From Methanolinea mesophila (GTDB lineage: Archaea; Halobacteriota; Methanomicrobia; Methanomicrobiales; Methanospirillaceae), in NCBI RefSeq assembly GCF_017873855.1, contig NZ_JAGGKR010000002.1:186001-250000 (forward strand): 64,000 nucleotides of DNA. Direction: 5' to 3'. Shown piece after piece: positions 34,774 to 44,305 of the stretch; position 1 is the stretch's first letter, and every line of letters begins with the position of its first letter. The notes under the pieces are model-generated. The model saw only the letters and a list, made by a program, of their open reading frames with translations, was not told the origin of the DNA and searched no databases. Both the position numbers and the translations under genes were made by a program.

Positions 34774-35430
34774 GTGGAAGTTCGCACGAAGGAGAAGATT
34801 CTTGCCGCGGGCATCGGGGCCGGGATATTTCTCATTGTCACGACCTGGGCGGTCACCGGCGTTACGTCCGGGCATCCTGCCGGACTGATCACCCTCCTCC
34901 TGATAGCCGAGATCCTCTTCACCATCGCGTGTATCGCGATATTCCTCAGGGAGGACTTTCGCGGTGCGGCGCTCGCCCCGCCTCTCGCAGCAGGATTCCT
35001 GCTCGCGGTCCTGGTGGTCGGGATAGTGCTCGTCAGCGAAGCGGCAGTGGCCCCCCTCCCCCCGCCACCGGATTCACCGGCATGGAACAGCGGAAACCAG
35101 GTCATCGCGATGGCCGTCCCGAGCGATGAGATCTCGACGGACTCGCCGGAGGCACGGGAGCTGCTTATCCAGGGGCTGACGACCGCCTCCCGGGACAACC
35201 GGTTCGCCGAGGCCATCCCGTATTACGACCGGGCAATTGCGCTCGATCCGGACTTTTCCGAAGCCTGGATGGCAAAGAGCGTCGCACTCTTCAACCTGGG
35301 ATACTATACGGAAGCTTCCGCATGTGTGGACAGGGCGATCCTTCTCGACCCGGAGAACGAGAGTGCACGATTCCTGAAAGAGCGTATTCTTTCTGCAATG
35401 AGCCGTTCAGGTCAGGCCGGATCGCCGTAG
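34774..35430 (+). CDS. TPR-repeat membrane protein
   Basis: 218 aa from GTG 34774, with GGTGA just upstream. Three hydrophobic helices in the first 95 residues, a Pro-rich linker, then two tetratricopeptide repeats (FAEAIPYYDRAIALDPDFSEAW; YTEASACVDRAILLDPENESAR). The TPR region probably binds a protein partner. Topology places it after the third helix. No partners are adjacent. Confidence 0.75.
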   Translation: MEVRTKEKILAAGIGAGIFLIVTTWAVTGVTSGHPAGLITLLLIAEILFTIACIAIFLREDFRGAALAPPLAAGFLLAVLVVGIVLVSEAAVAPLPPPPDSPAWNSGNQVIAMAVPSDEISTDSPEARELLIQGLTTASRDNRFAEAIPYYDRAIALDPDFSEAWMAKSVALFNLGYYTEASACVDRAILLDPENESARFLKERILSAMSRSGQAGSP

Positions 35431-35872
35431 CCCCGCAGCCTTGTAAGATGCAGGCCGGAGATCCCGGCAGAATCCCTGGTTTTGTAGATGCAGGTACAAA
35501 GTCTCCGCCGGGGAGAAATCCCGGCGGAGGAGTGCGGGACGGATGGCAGGAAGAGCCCCCCGCAAGCGATGGGAGAGTCCGAAAGACTCCTCCTATAGTG
35601 TCCCGATTTCGATACCGGCTTCAAACGATTCGGATCCCGGGGTTTCAGTCGGCTATGTCCTTTCTGGCCCTTTACGTGATGGCGGGGAAACCGGAACGGA
35701 TATGGCCTCTTCCAGGTATCCGTGAGGCCTGGAGACATACTTTTCCGGGCTTGGGTGGCCGGAAGGTATTCCTCCGCACTCACTTCGTCATCCGAACACG
35801 ATAGCGACGATGTATTAATATACCCTATAAGGAATTTCTACAAAGGAAGTCCGCTTCCGGGAAGGTTACATT
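35431..35872. other. Intergenic region, 442 bp, with strong hairpin
   Basis: No gene recognised. A perfect 10-bp hairpin CTCCGCCGGG/CCCGGCGGAG with a 7-base loop lies at 35503-35529. A TATA-like TTAATATACC near 35815 is the likely promoter of the kinase that follows. Confidence 0.5.
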
Positions 35873-38800
35873 GTGAAGGATACCCCCCGGACGACCCCGG
35901 CAGGAGAAGCTCTCCGGGAAAGTGAAGAACGGTACCGTACGCTCTTCAATTCGATGCTTGAAGGATTTGCCTACTGCAGGATGCTTTTTGATGCGCAGGG
36001 CCTGCCCGAAGACTGGATCTACCTCGATGTAAACCCTGCATTCGAGGAGATCACCGGGTTGAAGGAGATCACCGGAAAGAAGGTCACAGATGCGATCCCC
36101 GGTATCCGGGAGTCGTCTCCCGAGCTGTTCGAAATCTACGGCAGGGTTGTGAGAACGGGATCACCCGAACAGTTCGAGACATATTTCACCCCCTTCGATA
36201 AATGGCTGCACATCTCGGTGTACAGTCCGGGGAAGGACCATTTCGTCGCGGTCTTTGAAGATATCACCCGACGGAAACGGGCCGAGGAGGAGATGAGACG
36301 CTCTATCGGACGGTTCAAGACGGTTATGGACAGTATCGATGCACTCGTGTACGTCGCGGATATGGAGACGTACGAAGTCCTCTTTCTCAACAAATACGGC
36401 AGGGATGTGTGGGGCGATATCGAGGGAAAAGTCTGCTGGCGGACGATCCAGGCGGGCCAGAACGGGCCCTGCCCGTTCTGCACAAATGACCAGCTTCTTG
36501 ACGCCCGGGGGAAACCGGCCGGCACCCTGGTATGGGAATTCCAGAATACGGTGAACGGGCGCTGGTACGAGTGCAGGGACTCGGCGATCCAGTGGATGGA
36601 CGGCCGCCTGGTGCGAATGGAGATCGCGACCGATATTACCGAACGAAAGCGTGCGGAAGACGCACTGAAGGCGAGTGAATACCGGAGTGCGAAACTGCTC
36701 GAAGCCCTCCCGGACATGATGTTTGTCGTCACCCGCAACGGCACGTACCTCGATTTCAATACCCCCGATGTCTCCGAACTTGCGGTCCCCCCGGACCGGA
36801 TCATCGGGACGAATGTCCGCGACTCGGGGTTCGGGGAAGAGACAACGCGTATTATCCTTCGCTATATCGGACTTGCACTCGACACGAAAGAGCTCCAGCG
36901 GTTCGAGTACCCGCTGGTCCTCCCGTGGGGTACCCGTAATTTCGAAGCACGGATTGTGGCACTTTCCGGGAACGAGGCCCTCGGCATCGTAAGGGATATC
37001 ACCGAACGAAGGCTTGCAGAAGAGGAGATCAGGGAACGCGAGGAAAAATTCAGGATGATCTTCGAGCATTCCAACGACGCAATCCTTTTTGCCGAAGTTC
37101 CCGTGAAGGGAGTGCTCGGCAATATCATCGATGCGAATGAAGTGGCACTCCGTGAGCTCGGCTACACGAAAGATGAATTCGTGCCGGGCCCTGTTGCGAG
37201 GATTGTGTCTTCCCGGTTACAGGAAAAACTGCCTCACGCAATATCCGAATTACTCGCGACCGGATACATCACCTTCGAGAGTGAACTGGCCAGGAAAGAC
37301 GGGTCGCTTCTCCCGGTCGAGATCAGCGCCCGAGTCGTGACGATCCGGGAGCAGTCGTTCATCGTCGCCATCGCCCGCGATATCACCGAGAGAAAGGTTG
37401 CGGCCCGGGAGATGGAGGAGCATACCCGGTTCCTTGCCACGCTTATGGATACCCTCCCGGTCCCGCTCTTTTATAAGGATATGAACGGGAGATACCTCGG
37501 GTGCAACCCGCCGTTCGAGGAATATATCGGGATACAATGCAGCCAACTGAAGGGAAAGACCGCATACGACATCCAGCCGAAAGATCTTGCGGATACTTAC
37601 AACGAATCGGATCAGCGGTTGTTCGCGAGCCGCACCCGGCAGGTCTACGAGGCCCGGGTAATGTTTGCCGACGGGACCCGGCATGACGTCGTCTTCTACA
37701 AGGCGCCGTTCTTCAATGCCGACGGCTCGCTCGGCGGTCTTATCGGGACTTTTCTCGATATCAGCGAGCGCAAATCGATGGAAAAGGCACTTCGCGAGTC
37801 GCGCCAGATCCTCGAGGCCGTCCTCAATACCATCCCCGCCCGGGTCTTCTGGAAGGATAGAAATCTCGTGTATCTGGGCTGCAATGAACCTTTCGCCCGC
37901 GACGCCGGGTTCGAAAAACCGGATGACCTCATCGGGAAGACCGATTTCGAGATGGGCTGGAGCGAACAGGCAGAACTCTACCGGGCCGACGACCGTGCGG
38001 TGATCGAAAGCGGTAAGTCAAAACTGCTCTTCGAAGAGCCGCAGACGACCCCTTCGGGAGCGGTTATCTATCTCCTGTCGAGCAAGGTCCCGTTGAGGGA
38101 CGCCCGGGGGGAGATCATCGGCGTGCTGGGGACCTATCTCGACATTACCGATCGCAAGGAGGCAGAGGAAGCGCTTCGCGAAAGCGAGGACCGGTTCAGG
38201 GAATTGTTCAATTCCATGAGCAGCGGTGTCGTGGTCTATCGCGCGGTGGATGACGGGGCCGATTTCGAGATCGTGGATTTCAACCACGGTGCCGAGATCA
38301 TCGAGAAGATTTCGAAACAGGAGGTGATTGGAAAGCGTATCACCGAGACATTCCCCGGCGTAATGGAATTCGGACTTCTGGAGGTCCTTCGAAAGGTCTG
38401 GCGCAGCGGGGAGCCGGAACATTTCCCCCAGTCCCATTATCAGGACAAGAGGATTACCGGGTGGCGTGAAAATTACGTGTACAGACTCCCCTCCGGTGAG
38501 ATAATCGCAATTTACGACGATGTTACCGACAGGAAGGTGGCCGAGGACGCATTGCGGGAGAGTGAGAACAGATACCGGACCCTTTTCGAGGAATCCCCGA
38601 TCCCGCTCTGGGAGGATGATTTCTCGCCGGTAAAGGCATGGCTGAAAGGGAAAGTGCAGGGTGGGACTCCGGATATTTCAGCGTACCTGAAGGACCACCC
38701 GGAAGAGGTCGCGAAATGTGCGGGAAAGGTGAACGTGCTCCGTATCAACCGGGCGGCAATGACACTCTTCGGGACGGCATCCTTCGATGAGTTCGGGGAG

Positions 38801-39682
38801 AACCTCCCCGCGATCTTCCCCCGGGAATCTCACGACGCCTTCCGCGAAGAAATCTCAGCGCTCTGGATGGGCAAACGCGAGTTCGAAGGTGAAGTTCCCC
38901 TCCGGACCCTCCGGGGAGAGGCAAAAGTCGGTATCATGAGGGTGACGGTCGTTCCGGGCCACGAGGAGACCCTCTCCAGGGTGCTCGTCTCGGTGCTCGA
39001 CATTACCCAGCGCAAAAATGCCGAACAGGCCTTGCACCAGGTGAACAAAAAACTCAACATGCTCTCATCCATCACCCGTCACGATATCCTGAACCTGATC
39101 ATGGCGATCCGCGGGTACCTCGAACTGTCCGAAGACCTGGTGGAGAGTCCCGAGCTCCGCGGGTACCAGGTAAAAATGAACGAGGCGGTCGACGCGATCC
39201 AGCGTCAGATCGAGTTCACCCGGTTCTACCAGGACATCGGGGTGGAAGAGCCTTTGTGGCAGGACGCGGGTACGTTAGTAAAGAAGGTCGAGTCCCAGAT
39301 CGAGATTGGGGGAATAGTCCTTGAGAACGACCTGCCGGGGCTTGAAATCTTCGCGGACCCGCTCATTGAAAAGGTGTTCTATAACCTGGTCGAAAACTCC
39401 CTCCGTCACGGAGGTCACGTGACGAATATCCGGTTCTCCTTTACGGAGAATCCCGGGGGGCTGGTACTTTCTTACCGGGACAACGGGACCGGTATCTCCG
39501 CGGAAGATAAGAAAAAGCTCTTCCAGAGAGGGTTTGGGAAACATACCGGCCTGGGCCTCTTTTTATCCCGGGAGATCCTCTCTATCACCGATATGACCAT
39601 CCGGGAGACCGGGGAACCGGGAGAAGGGGTGAACTTTGAGATCTTCGTGCCAAAAGGCAGGTATCGCATCGTACCCGGTTAA
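35873..39682 (+). CDS. Histidine kinase with eight PAS domains, soluble
   Basis: 1269 aa from GTG 35873. Eight PAS domains begin at about residues 17, 145, 270, 392, 520, 645, 775 and 900; most end in D-I-T-E/D-R-K. PAS2 carries a cysteine cluster (GPCPFC plus an upstream CW). Kinase core with H-box SITRHDILNLI, then ATPase motifs NLVENSLRHGG, RDNGTGI and GLGLFLSREIL. No receiver and no transmembrane segment. It belongs to the same family as the kinases at 17120 and 41197; the partner regulator is not adjacent. Confidence 0.92.
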   Translation: MKDTPRTTPAGEALRESEERYRTLFNSMLEGFAYCRMLFDAQGLPEDWIYLDVNPAFEEITGLKEITGKKVTDAIPGIRESSPELFEIYGRVVRTGSPEQFETYFTPFDKWLHISVYSPGKDHFVAVFEDITRRKRAEEEMRRSIGRFKTVMDSIDALVYVADMETYEVLFLNKYGRDVWGDIEGKVCWRTIQAGQNGPCPFCTNDQLLDARGKPAGTLVWEFQNTVNGRWYECRDSAIQWMDGRLVRMEIATDITERKRAEDALKASEYRSAKLLEALPDMMFVVTRNGTYLDFNTPDVSELAVPPDRIIGTNVRDSGFGEETTRIILRYIGLALDTKELQRFEYPLVLPWGTRNFEARIVALSGNEALGIVRDITERRLAEEEIREREEKFRMIFEHSNDAILFAEVPVKGVLGNIIDANEVALRELGYTKDEFVPGPVARIVSSRLQEKLPHAISELLATGYITFESELARKDGSLLPVEISARVVTIREQSFIVAIARDITERKVAAREMEEHTRFLATLMDTLPVPLFYKDMNGRYLGCNPPFEEYIGIQCSQLKGKTAYDIQPKDLADTYNESDQRLFASRTRQVYEARVMFADGTRHDVVFYKAPFFNADGSLGGLIGTFLDISERKSMEKALRESRQILEAVLNTIPARVFWKDRNLVYLGCNEPFARDAGFEKPDDLIGKTDFEMGWSEQAELYRADDRAVIESGKSKLLFEEPQTTPSGAVIYLLSSKVPLRDARGEIIGVLGTYLDITDRKEAEEALRESEDRFRELFNSMSSGVVVYRAVDDGADFEIVDFNHGAEIIEKISKQEVIGKRITETFPGVMEFGLLEVLRKVWRSGEPEHFPQSHYQDKRITGWRENYVYRLPSGEIIAIYDDVTDRKVAEDALRESENRYRTLFEESPIPLWEDDFSPVKAWLKGKVQGGTPDISAYLKDHPEEVAKCAGKVNVLRINRAAMTLFGTASFDEFGENLPAIFPRESHDAFREEISALWMGKREFEGEVPLRTLRGEAKVGIMRVTVVPGHEETLSRVLVSVLDITQRKNAEQALHQVNKKLNMLSSITRHDILNLIMAIRGYLELSEDLVESPELRGYQVKMNEAVDAIQRQIEFTRFYQDIGVEEPLWQDAGTLVKKVESQIEIGGIVLENDLPGLEIFADPLIEKVFYNLVENSLRHGGHVTNIRFSFTENPGGLVLSYRDNGTGISAEDKKKLFQRGFGKHTGLGLFLSREILSITDMTIRETGEPGEGVNFEIFVPKGRYRIVPG

Positions 39683-39785
39683 AGCCTGCCGTACACAATG
39701 TCGCATGAACGACGGGGAACCCTTCGCCGGGCGGAAGAGACCGGCCTTCTCCCGGAAAATCCGGATTACCGGAAAAAAGGAGGTC

Positions 39786-40640
39786 CTACTCCACAATCGG
39801 GATCTGGATCTCCGTTAAAAGTTCTTCTGCGGGCGTCGCATCGGGATCGTTAAGGTAGACCTGCCGGTCCGGACCTTTGATCTCCAGTCCGTGTTCGTTC
39901 GCGAAACGGAACGCGTTCTCAAATGCGACCGAGAACCCGTCGTGCTCGTAGGGTCCCTTATACACGACCGAGACAACTTTTTCGGCCGGGAGCGTCCTCA
40001 CGGTATAGGTGGGCTTATCCGAGACAACCGGTCCCTGGACGGGGACCGCCATCTCGATGTCGGCATCGGTCTCTCTGTACTCCCCGTCGTAACACAGGGA
40101 TATGCAGGGCCCGGTGATGGTTACCCCGTTCCTCTGATTGAGCGGGCTGAATATGATGGCGAACAGTGCCGAACCGACCTCGGAGCACACCCCTTCGTAG
40201 GTCCCGGTCTTCCGCCCCGATATCACCCGCAATGCAGGAACATCTTTTATGACTGGCTCTGAAACATTCATGGCAAACAACTCCGAAAAATCCCTCTTTT
40301 CAAGCAGGAGGGACTGGATCTTTTCCAGCCGCCGGATCTCCGCCAGGGTCTCCCGATGACGCAGATTGAGCATTCTCAGAACGGTCTCTTCATCACCGGA
40401 CTCGAGTGCAGACAGGACTGCCGAAATATCCGAGAGCCCGAATCCAAGGCTGCACAGCGTTCTGATCTTTAATGCGCAATCGATCTGGCCGATTGAATAG
40501 TAGCGATAACCGGTGATCCGGTCTTTTACCTTCGGGACGAGGATCCCCTTCGTATCGTAGAGTCGGAGCGCTTTTTGAGAGAGGTACGTCAGGCGGGAGA
40601 ATCTCCCGATGGTGATCCGATCTGCTGGCATATCCTTCAT
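39786..40640 (-). CDS. MerR family regulator with GyrI-like effector domain (BmrR type)
   Basis: 284 aa. N-terminal MerR helix-turn-helix and wing (TIGRFSRLTYLSQKALRLYDTKGIL, GYRYYS), a dimer helix (about 75-115) and a C-terminal GyrI/SOUL-like ligand pocket (TYTVRTLPAEKVVSVVYKGPYE; GLEIKGPDRQVYLNDP). BmrR-type proteins bind hydrophobic drugs and activate exporters. No exporter is next to it. Palindromes GTCCGGAC and CTCCC-GCGG-GGGAG lie upstream (about 40650-40690) and may be operator or terminator. Confidence 0.9.
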   Translation of the reverse strand: MKDMPADRITIGRFSRLTYLSQKALRLYDTKGILVPKVKDRITGYRYYSIGQIDCALKIRTLCSLGFGLSDISAVLSALESGDEETVLRMLNLRHRETLAEIRRLEKIQSLLLEKRDFSELFAMNVSEPVIKDVPALRVISGRKTGTYEGVCSEVGSALFAIIFSPLNQRNGVTITGPCISLCYDGEYRETDADIEMAVPVQGPVVSDKPTYTVRTLPAEKVVSVVYKGPYEHDGFSVAFENAFRFANEHGLEIKGPDRQVYLNDPDATPAEELLTEIQIPIVE

Positions 40641-40738
40641 TGAATAGTCCGGACTTGCGTATAGTGGGTAGTTCTCTCCCGCGGGGGAGGGTTTCCCGAC
40701 CCGGAATTTCCCCGCGGACAGCCTGAAATTTCCTGCCT

Positions 40739-41002
40739 CTACGATCCCCGGGTCACCGTACCGCCTGCCGACCGGATTGATTCCTCGATCGTTCCGAGCA
40801 GGACCTCGTCCTTTAGTGCGAAGTCCAGGAAATCATACTTGTTCACCAGGGCGATGGGTTTGAGGATGACCAGGGGCTTCGTACCGCCGGTCTCACCGGT
40901 GTAATTCATCGGCACCACGGTCATCGTGTCGTCCGCCCATATCGCGATGTTGCCGTTTCCGGCCTCGTCCCAGAGTTTCCTGACAATATCCTGCGTTATC
41001 AT
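40739..41002 (-). CDS. Hypothetical protein, 87 aa
   Basis: 87 aa from ATG 41002 (alternatives ATG 41011 and the far upstream ATG). AGGA lies nine bases before 41002 and a TATA box (ACTATATAC, about 41048-41056) is upstream. The sequence is mixed alpha/beta (IAIWADDTMTVVPMNYTGE, KPLVILKPIALV, FLDFALKDEVLLGTIEESI). No family recognised. Confidence 0.6.
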   Translation of the reverse strand: MITQDIVRKLWDEAGNGNIAIWADDTMTVVPMNYTGETGGTKPLVILKPIALVNKYDFLDFALKDEVLLGTIEESIRSAGGTVTRGS

Positions 41003-41196
41003 ATCCTTCATTCCTGCTGGTTCAGAACAGGAACATCGGTCCGGGAGTATATAGTCATGATCAAACCGGCCCTCTCCCGGCCATAGGTTCTTCATTCCAG
41101 TGAGATCGCCTGCATGAAATCAAACCGGTGCATTTATCCTTCACGTATTATATTTAGATTCTAACCAAAAAAATCCCGTTCCGGTGCGGATAAACG

Positions 41197-43899
41197 ATGA
41201 TTTCAGTCCTGTTCGTTGACGACGACCCGGCGCTCTGCGACCTTGGGAAACTTTACCTTGAAAAAAATGAGAATTTCAGGGTTTATACGGCAGAATCCGC
41301 ACGGTCCGCGATAAAAAAGATGCGTTCCGCGTCGTACGACGCGATCGTTTCGGATTACCAGATGCCGGAATGCTCGGGGATAGATCTCCTGAAAAGGGTG
41401 CGGTCTGAATTTGGCTCTATCCCGTTCATCCTCTTTACCGGGAAGGGTCGCGAAGAGGTGGTGATCGAGGCAATAAATAACGGTGCGGATTTCTATCTCC
41501 AGAAGGGAGCTCATGCGAACGCCCTCTATGCCGAGCTTGGGCACAAGATCCAGCAGGCTGTCGGGAAAAGGAGGGCAGAGGCCCTGGTCGCCGCAATCCA
41601 GGATCTTACCCTGATAATTGCGTCGACCGCCACACGCAAGGAGGCGCTCTCCCTCTGCCTGGAGGCCGTGATTGACCTCTCGGGACTCGACAGCGGGGCG
41701 ATATACCTTGTCGACGGACACACCGGAGATCTCGACCTGGTCGCCTCGAGGGGTTTGTCTGAACGGCTCCTCGCCGATTCCTCCCACATCCCGGCATTCT
41801 CCCGTCCCACACGGGTTGTGTTCCGGAAAAAACCCGTATACCTTGATTTCTCCATGCTCGATCCGGACCCCGGGAGTGCACAGGAGTCCGAGGGGCTGAA
41901 GTGTATGGCGATAATCCCGATCCTGCACGAACGAAGGACGATCGGCTGTTTCAATGTATCGTCGCACACGGCGGAGTCCGTCCTCCCCGAGACCCGGAAG
42001 GTCCTCGAGATGATCGTGTCCCAGGTGGGAAACTCGATTGTTCGTATCATCGCAGAGGAGGCGCTGCGTGAGAGCGAGCAGCGGTACCGGAACGTGGTGG
42101 AGGACCAGACGGAGTTCATCTGCCGGTTCCTGCCCGACGGGACGCACGTCTTCGTCAACGAGGCGTATTGCAGGTGTTTCGGCAAGAGTCGTGAGGAGGT
42201 GATAGGTCACCGGTTCATCCCCGGGATACCCGCCGGGGAAGGTATGCCGATCCGGGAGCACCTCCGGTCGCTCACGCCTGAAAATCCGGTCGGGACGATA
42301 TCGCACCGGGTTATTTTACCCGATGGGACGGTGCAGTGGCAGCGGTGGTCGGACCGGGCCATCTTCGACGGGGACGGGAGGGTCGTGGAGTACCAGTCGG
42401 TAGGACGGGACATCACGGCGCAGAAACAGGTCGAAGAAGCGTTGCGTGAGAGCGAGCAGCGGTACCGGAACGTGGTGGAGGACCAGACGGAGTTCATCTG
42501 CCGGTTCCTGCCCGACGGGACGCACGTCTTCGTCAACGAGGCGTATTGCAGGTGTTTCGGCAAGAGTCGTGAGGAGGTGATAGGTCACCGGTTCATCCCC
42601 GGGATACCCGCCGGGGAAGGTATGCCGATCCGGGAGCACCTCCGGTCGCTCACACCGGAAAATCCGGTTGCGGCGATATCGCACCGGGTTATTTTACCCG
42701 ACGGGACGGTGCAGTGGCAGCGATGGTCGGACCGGGCCATCTTCGACGGGGACGGGAAGGTCGTGGAGTACCAGTCGGTAGGACGGGACATCACGGCCCA
42801 GAAACAGGTCGAAGAGGCGCTTCGAAATTCCGAGATGATCCAGCGGGAGATTATCAGTCACCTGCCTGACCCGACCCTGGTGATCGACCGGGACGGGGTG
42901 GTGATCGCCTGGAACCGGGCGCTCGAAATCCTGACCGGCACCCGGGCGGAGGACCTCATCGGGAGGGGAAACCATGCCCATTCCGTCCCATTCTATGGTG
43001 AACGTCGTCCGATCCTCATCGATCTCGTCCTACACGAAGATGAGGAAATCCTGGGGAAGTACCAGCAGATCCTCCGGGAAGGGCAGACGTACATGGCCGA
43101 GACGATCTTCGCCAGGCCCCAGGGAAAGACCGCGATCCTCTGGGGTAAGGCATCCCCCCTGTTGAATAACGACGGGCAGGTGATCGGCGCTATTGAGTCG
43201 ATCCGCGATATTACCGAGAGGAAGAGGGAAGAGGAGAGGATCGGGGCCATCGGCCATAAATTATCCCTTCTCTCAGATATCACCCGGCACGACATCCTCA
43301 ACCAGGTCCAGGTCCTGAAAGCATATCTCGAACTCGCGGGCGCATCGTTCGACGACCCCGCAGACCTCGCGGAATATCTTGACGCCGGCAAGAAGACCGC
43401 GATAACGATCGAGAGCCAGATCGCCCTCACCAGGGAATTCCAGAACCTGGGGAGAAACACGCCGGGATGGCTTCGCGTGTCCGGGGCGGTGGAGGAGGCC
43501 CGGTCGAAGGTCGCGTCCATGGGCATCCCCATCGCGATGACCGGCGACGACTACGAGATCTATGCCGATCCACTCTTCGAAAAAGTGATCTTCAACCTGT
43601 TTGACAATTCCGTGAAGCACGGGGGGGCGGGTCTGACGAAGATCCTTGTCTCCTCACATCCGTTGAACGGGGATCTCGTACTCGTGTGCGAAGACGACGG
43701 CGAGGGTATACCTGAAAAAGAGAAAAAACATATTTTCGAGAAGGGTTTTGGCAGGCACAACGGTCTCGGGCTTTTCCTCTCCCGGGAGATCCTGAACATC
43801 GCCGGGATGTCGATCCGGGAGACCGGTGTCCCGGGAAAGGGTGCCCGGTTCGAGATCGAGGTGCCTGCAGGAATGTACCGGAAACCGGGCGACGAATGA
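41197..43899 (+). CDS. Histidine kinase, REC-GAF-PAS(x3)-HK
   Basis: 900 aa. Receiver domain at 1-120 (VDDDPA, phosphoacceptor in VSDYQMPE, K in YLQKGAH), GAF-like domain about 135-285, then PAS1 (about 290), PAS2 (about 415) and PAS3 (about 540). PAS1 and PAS2 are almost identical. Kinase core with H-box DITRHDILNQV and ATPase motifs NLFDNSVKHGG, EDDGEGI, GLGLFLSREIL. Soluble. A TATA box (TATTATATTT, about 41147-41156) is upstream. The N-terminal receiver may be phosphorylated by another kinase, making a relay. Confidence 0.93.
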   Translation: MISVLFVDDDPALCDLGKLYLEKNENFRVYTAESARSAIKKMRSASYDAIVSDYQMPECSGIDLLKRVRSEFGSIPFILFTGKGREEVVIEAINNGADFYLQKGAHANALYAELGHKIQQAVGKRRAEALVAAIQDLTLIIASTATRKEALSLCLEAVIDLSGLDSGAIYLVDGHTGDLDLVASRGLSERLLADSSHIPAFSRPTRVVFRKKPVYLDFSMLDPDPGSAQESEGLKCMAIIPILHERRTIGCFNVSSHTAESVLPETRKVLEMIVSQVGNSIVRIIAEEALRESEQRYRNVVEDQTEFICRFLPDGTHVFVNEAYCRCFGKSREEVIGHRFIPGIPAGEGMPIREHLRSLTPENPVGTISHRVILPDGTVQWQRWSDRAIFDGDGRVVEYQSVGRDITAQKQVEEALRESEQRYRNVVEDQTEFICRFLPDGTHVFVNEAYCRCFGKSREEVIGHRFIPGIPAGEGMPIREHLRSLTPENPVAAISHRVILPDGTVQWQRWSDRAIFDGDGKVVEYQSVGRDITAQKQVEEALRNSEMIQREIISHLPDPTLVIDRDGVVIAWNRALEILTGTRAEDLIGRGNHAHSVPFYGERRPILIDLVLHEDEEILGKYQQILREGQTYMAETIFARPQGKTAILWGKASPLLNNDGQVIGAIESIRDITERKREEERIGAIGHKLSLLSDITRHDILNQVQVLKAYLELAGASFDDPADLAEYLDAGKKTAITIESQIALTREFQNLGRNTPGWLRVSGAVEEARSKVASMGIPIAMTGDDYEIYADPLFEKVIFNLFDNSVKHGGAGLTKILVSSHPLNGDLVLVCEDDGEGIPEKEKKHIFEKGFGRHNGLGLFLSREILNIAGMSIRETGVPGKGARFEIEVPAGMYRKPGDE
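42061..42816 (+). repeat. Tandem duplication of a 378-bp PAS-encoding unit
   Basis: The unit 42061-42438 is repeated at 42439-42816, in frame (126 codons). By eye there are about a dozen base differences, most of them synonymous. This is a recent duplication inside the kinase gene. Confidence 0.9.
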
Positions 43900-43909
43900 A
43901 TCCTTTCTC

Positions 43910-44134
43910 TCAGTGCATTTCAGTATCCCCGGGATCGGAACGCGGGGAGGTCCCGGCGAGAACATCCCGGATCTCTCCCAGAACTATAAGGATACAGGAA
44001 AATCCGGTGAAGAATGCGAGTCCGAACGCGACCAAAGCGCCAACCAGGCCCGTGGCCCCTCCGAGGAGTAATGCAACTATCCCGAGGACAATGAATACCG
44101 CGATCCAGGTGATTCCTGCCCTTACGTCAAACAT
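43910..44134 (-). CDS. Small membrane protein, 2 TM
   Basis: 74 aa. Two hydrophobic helices (about residues 8-26 and 30-54) and an acidic tail. An AT-rich stretch at 44170-44220 carries TATA-like sequence 35 or more bases upstream. Family not recognised. Confidence 0.6.
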   Translation of the reverse strand: MFDVRAGITWIAVFIVLGIVALLLGGATGLVGALVAFGLAFFTGFSCILIVLGEIRDVLAGTSPRSDPGDTEMH

Positions 44135-44167
44135 GTCGCATCTCCGGGGGATCCGGGATCCTCGCCC

Positions 44168-44222
44168 TTAAAAATATATCTATTATATATAATATAAATT
44201 ATTATATCGAATTTATCATATA
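44168..44222. promoter_or_regulatory. AT-rich promoter region
   Basis: About 55 bp of almost pure A/T (AAAATATATC, TATTATATATAATATAAATT) in otherwise GC-rich DNA, directly upstream of the small membrane protein gene. It contains several overlapping TATA-like boxes. Confidence 0.45.
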
Positions 44223-44305
44223 GCACGGACAATTGCGATGTATTCCCGGCGGTCCCTTCATCAATGTGCCGCGGGAATTACTCTGTTCGTGTTTCGTGCG
44301 CGGGA

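Noticed and set aside
42061-42816. CRISPR or other short-repeat array
   Set aside because: Only two copies of a long in-frame coding unit; no CRISPR-like repeats with spacers or cas genes were seen anywhere in the window.
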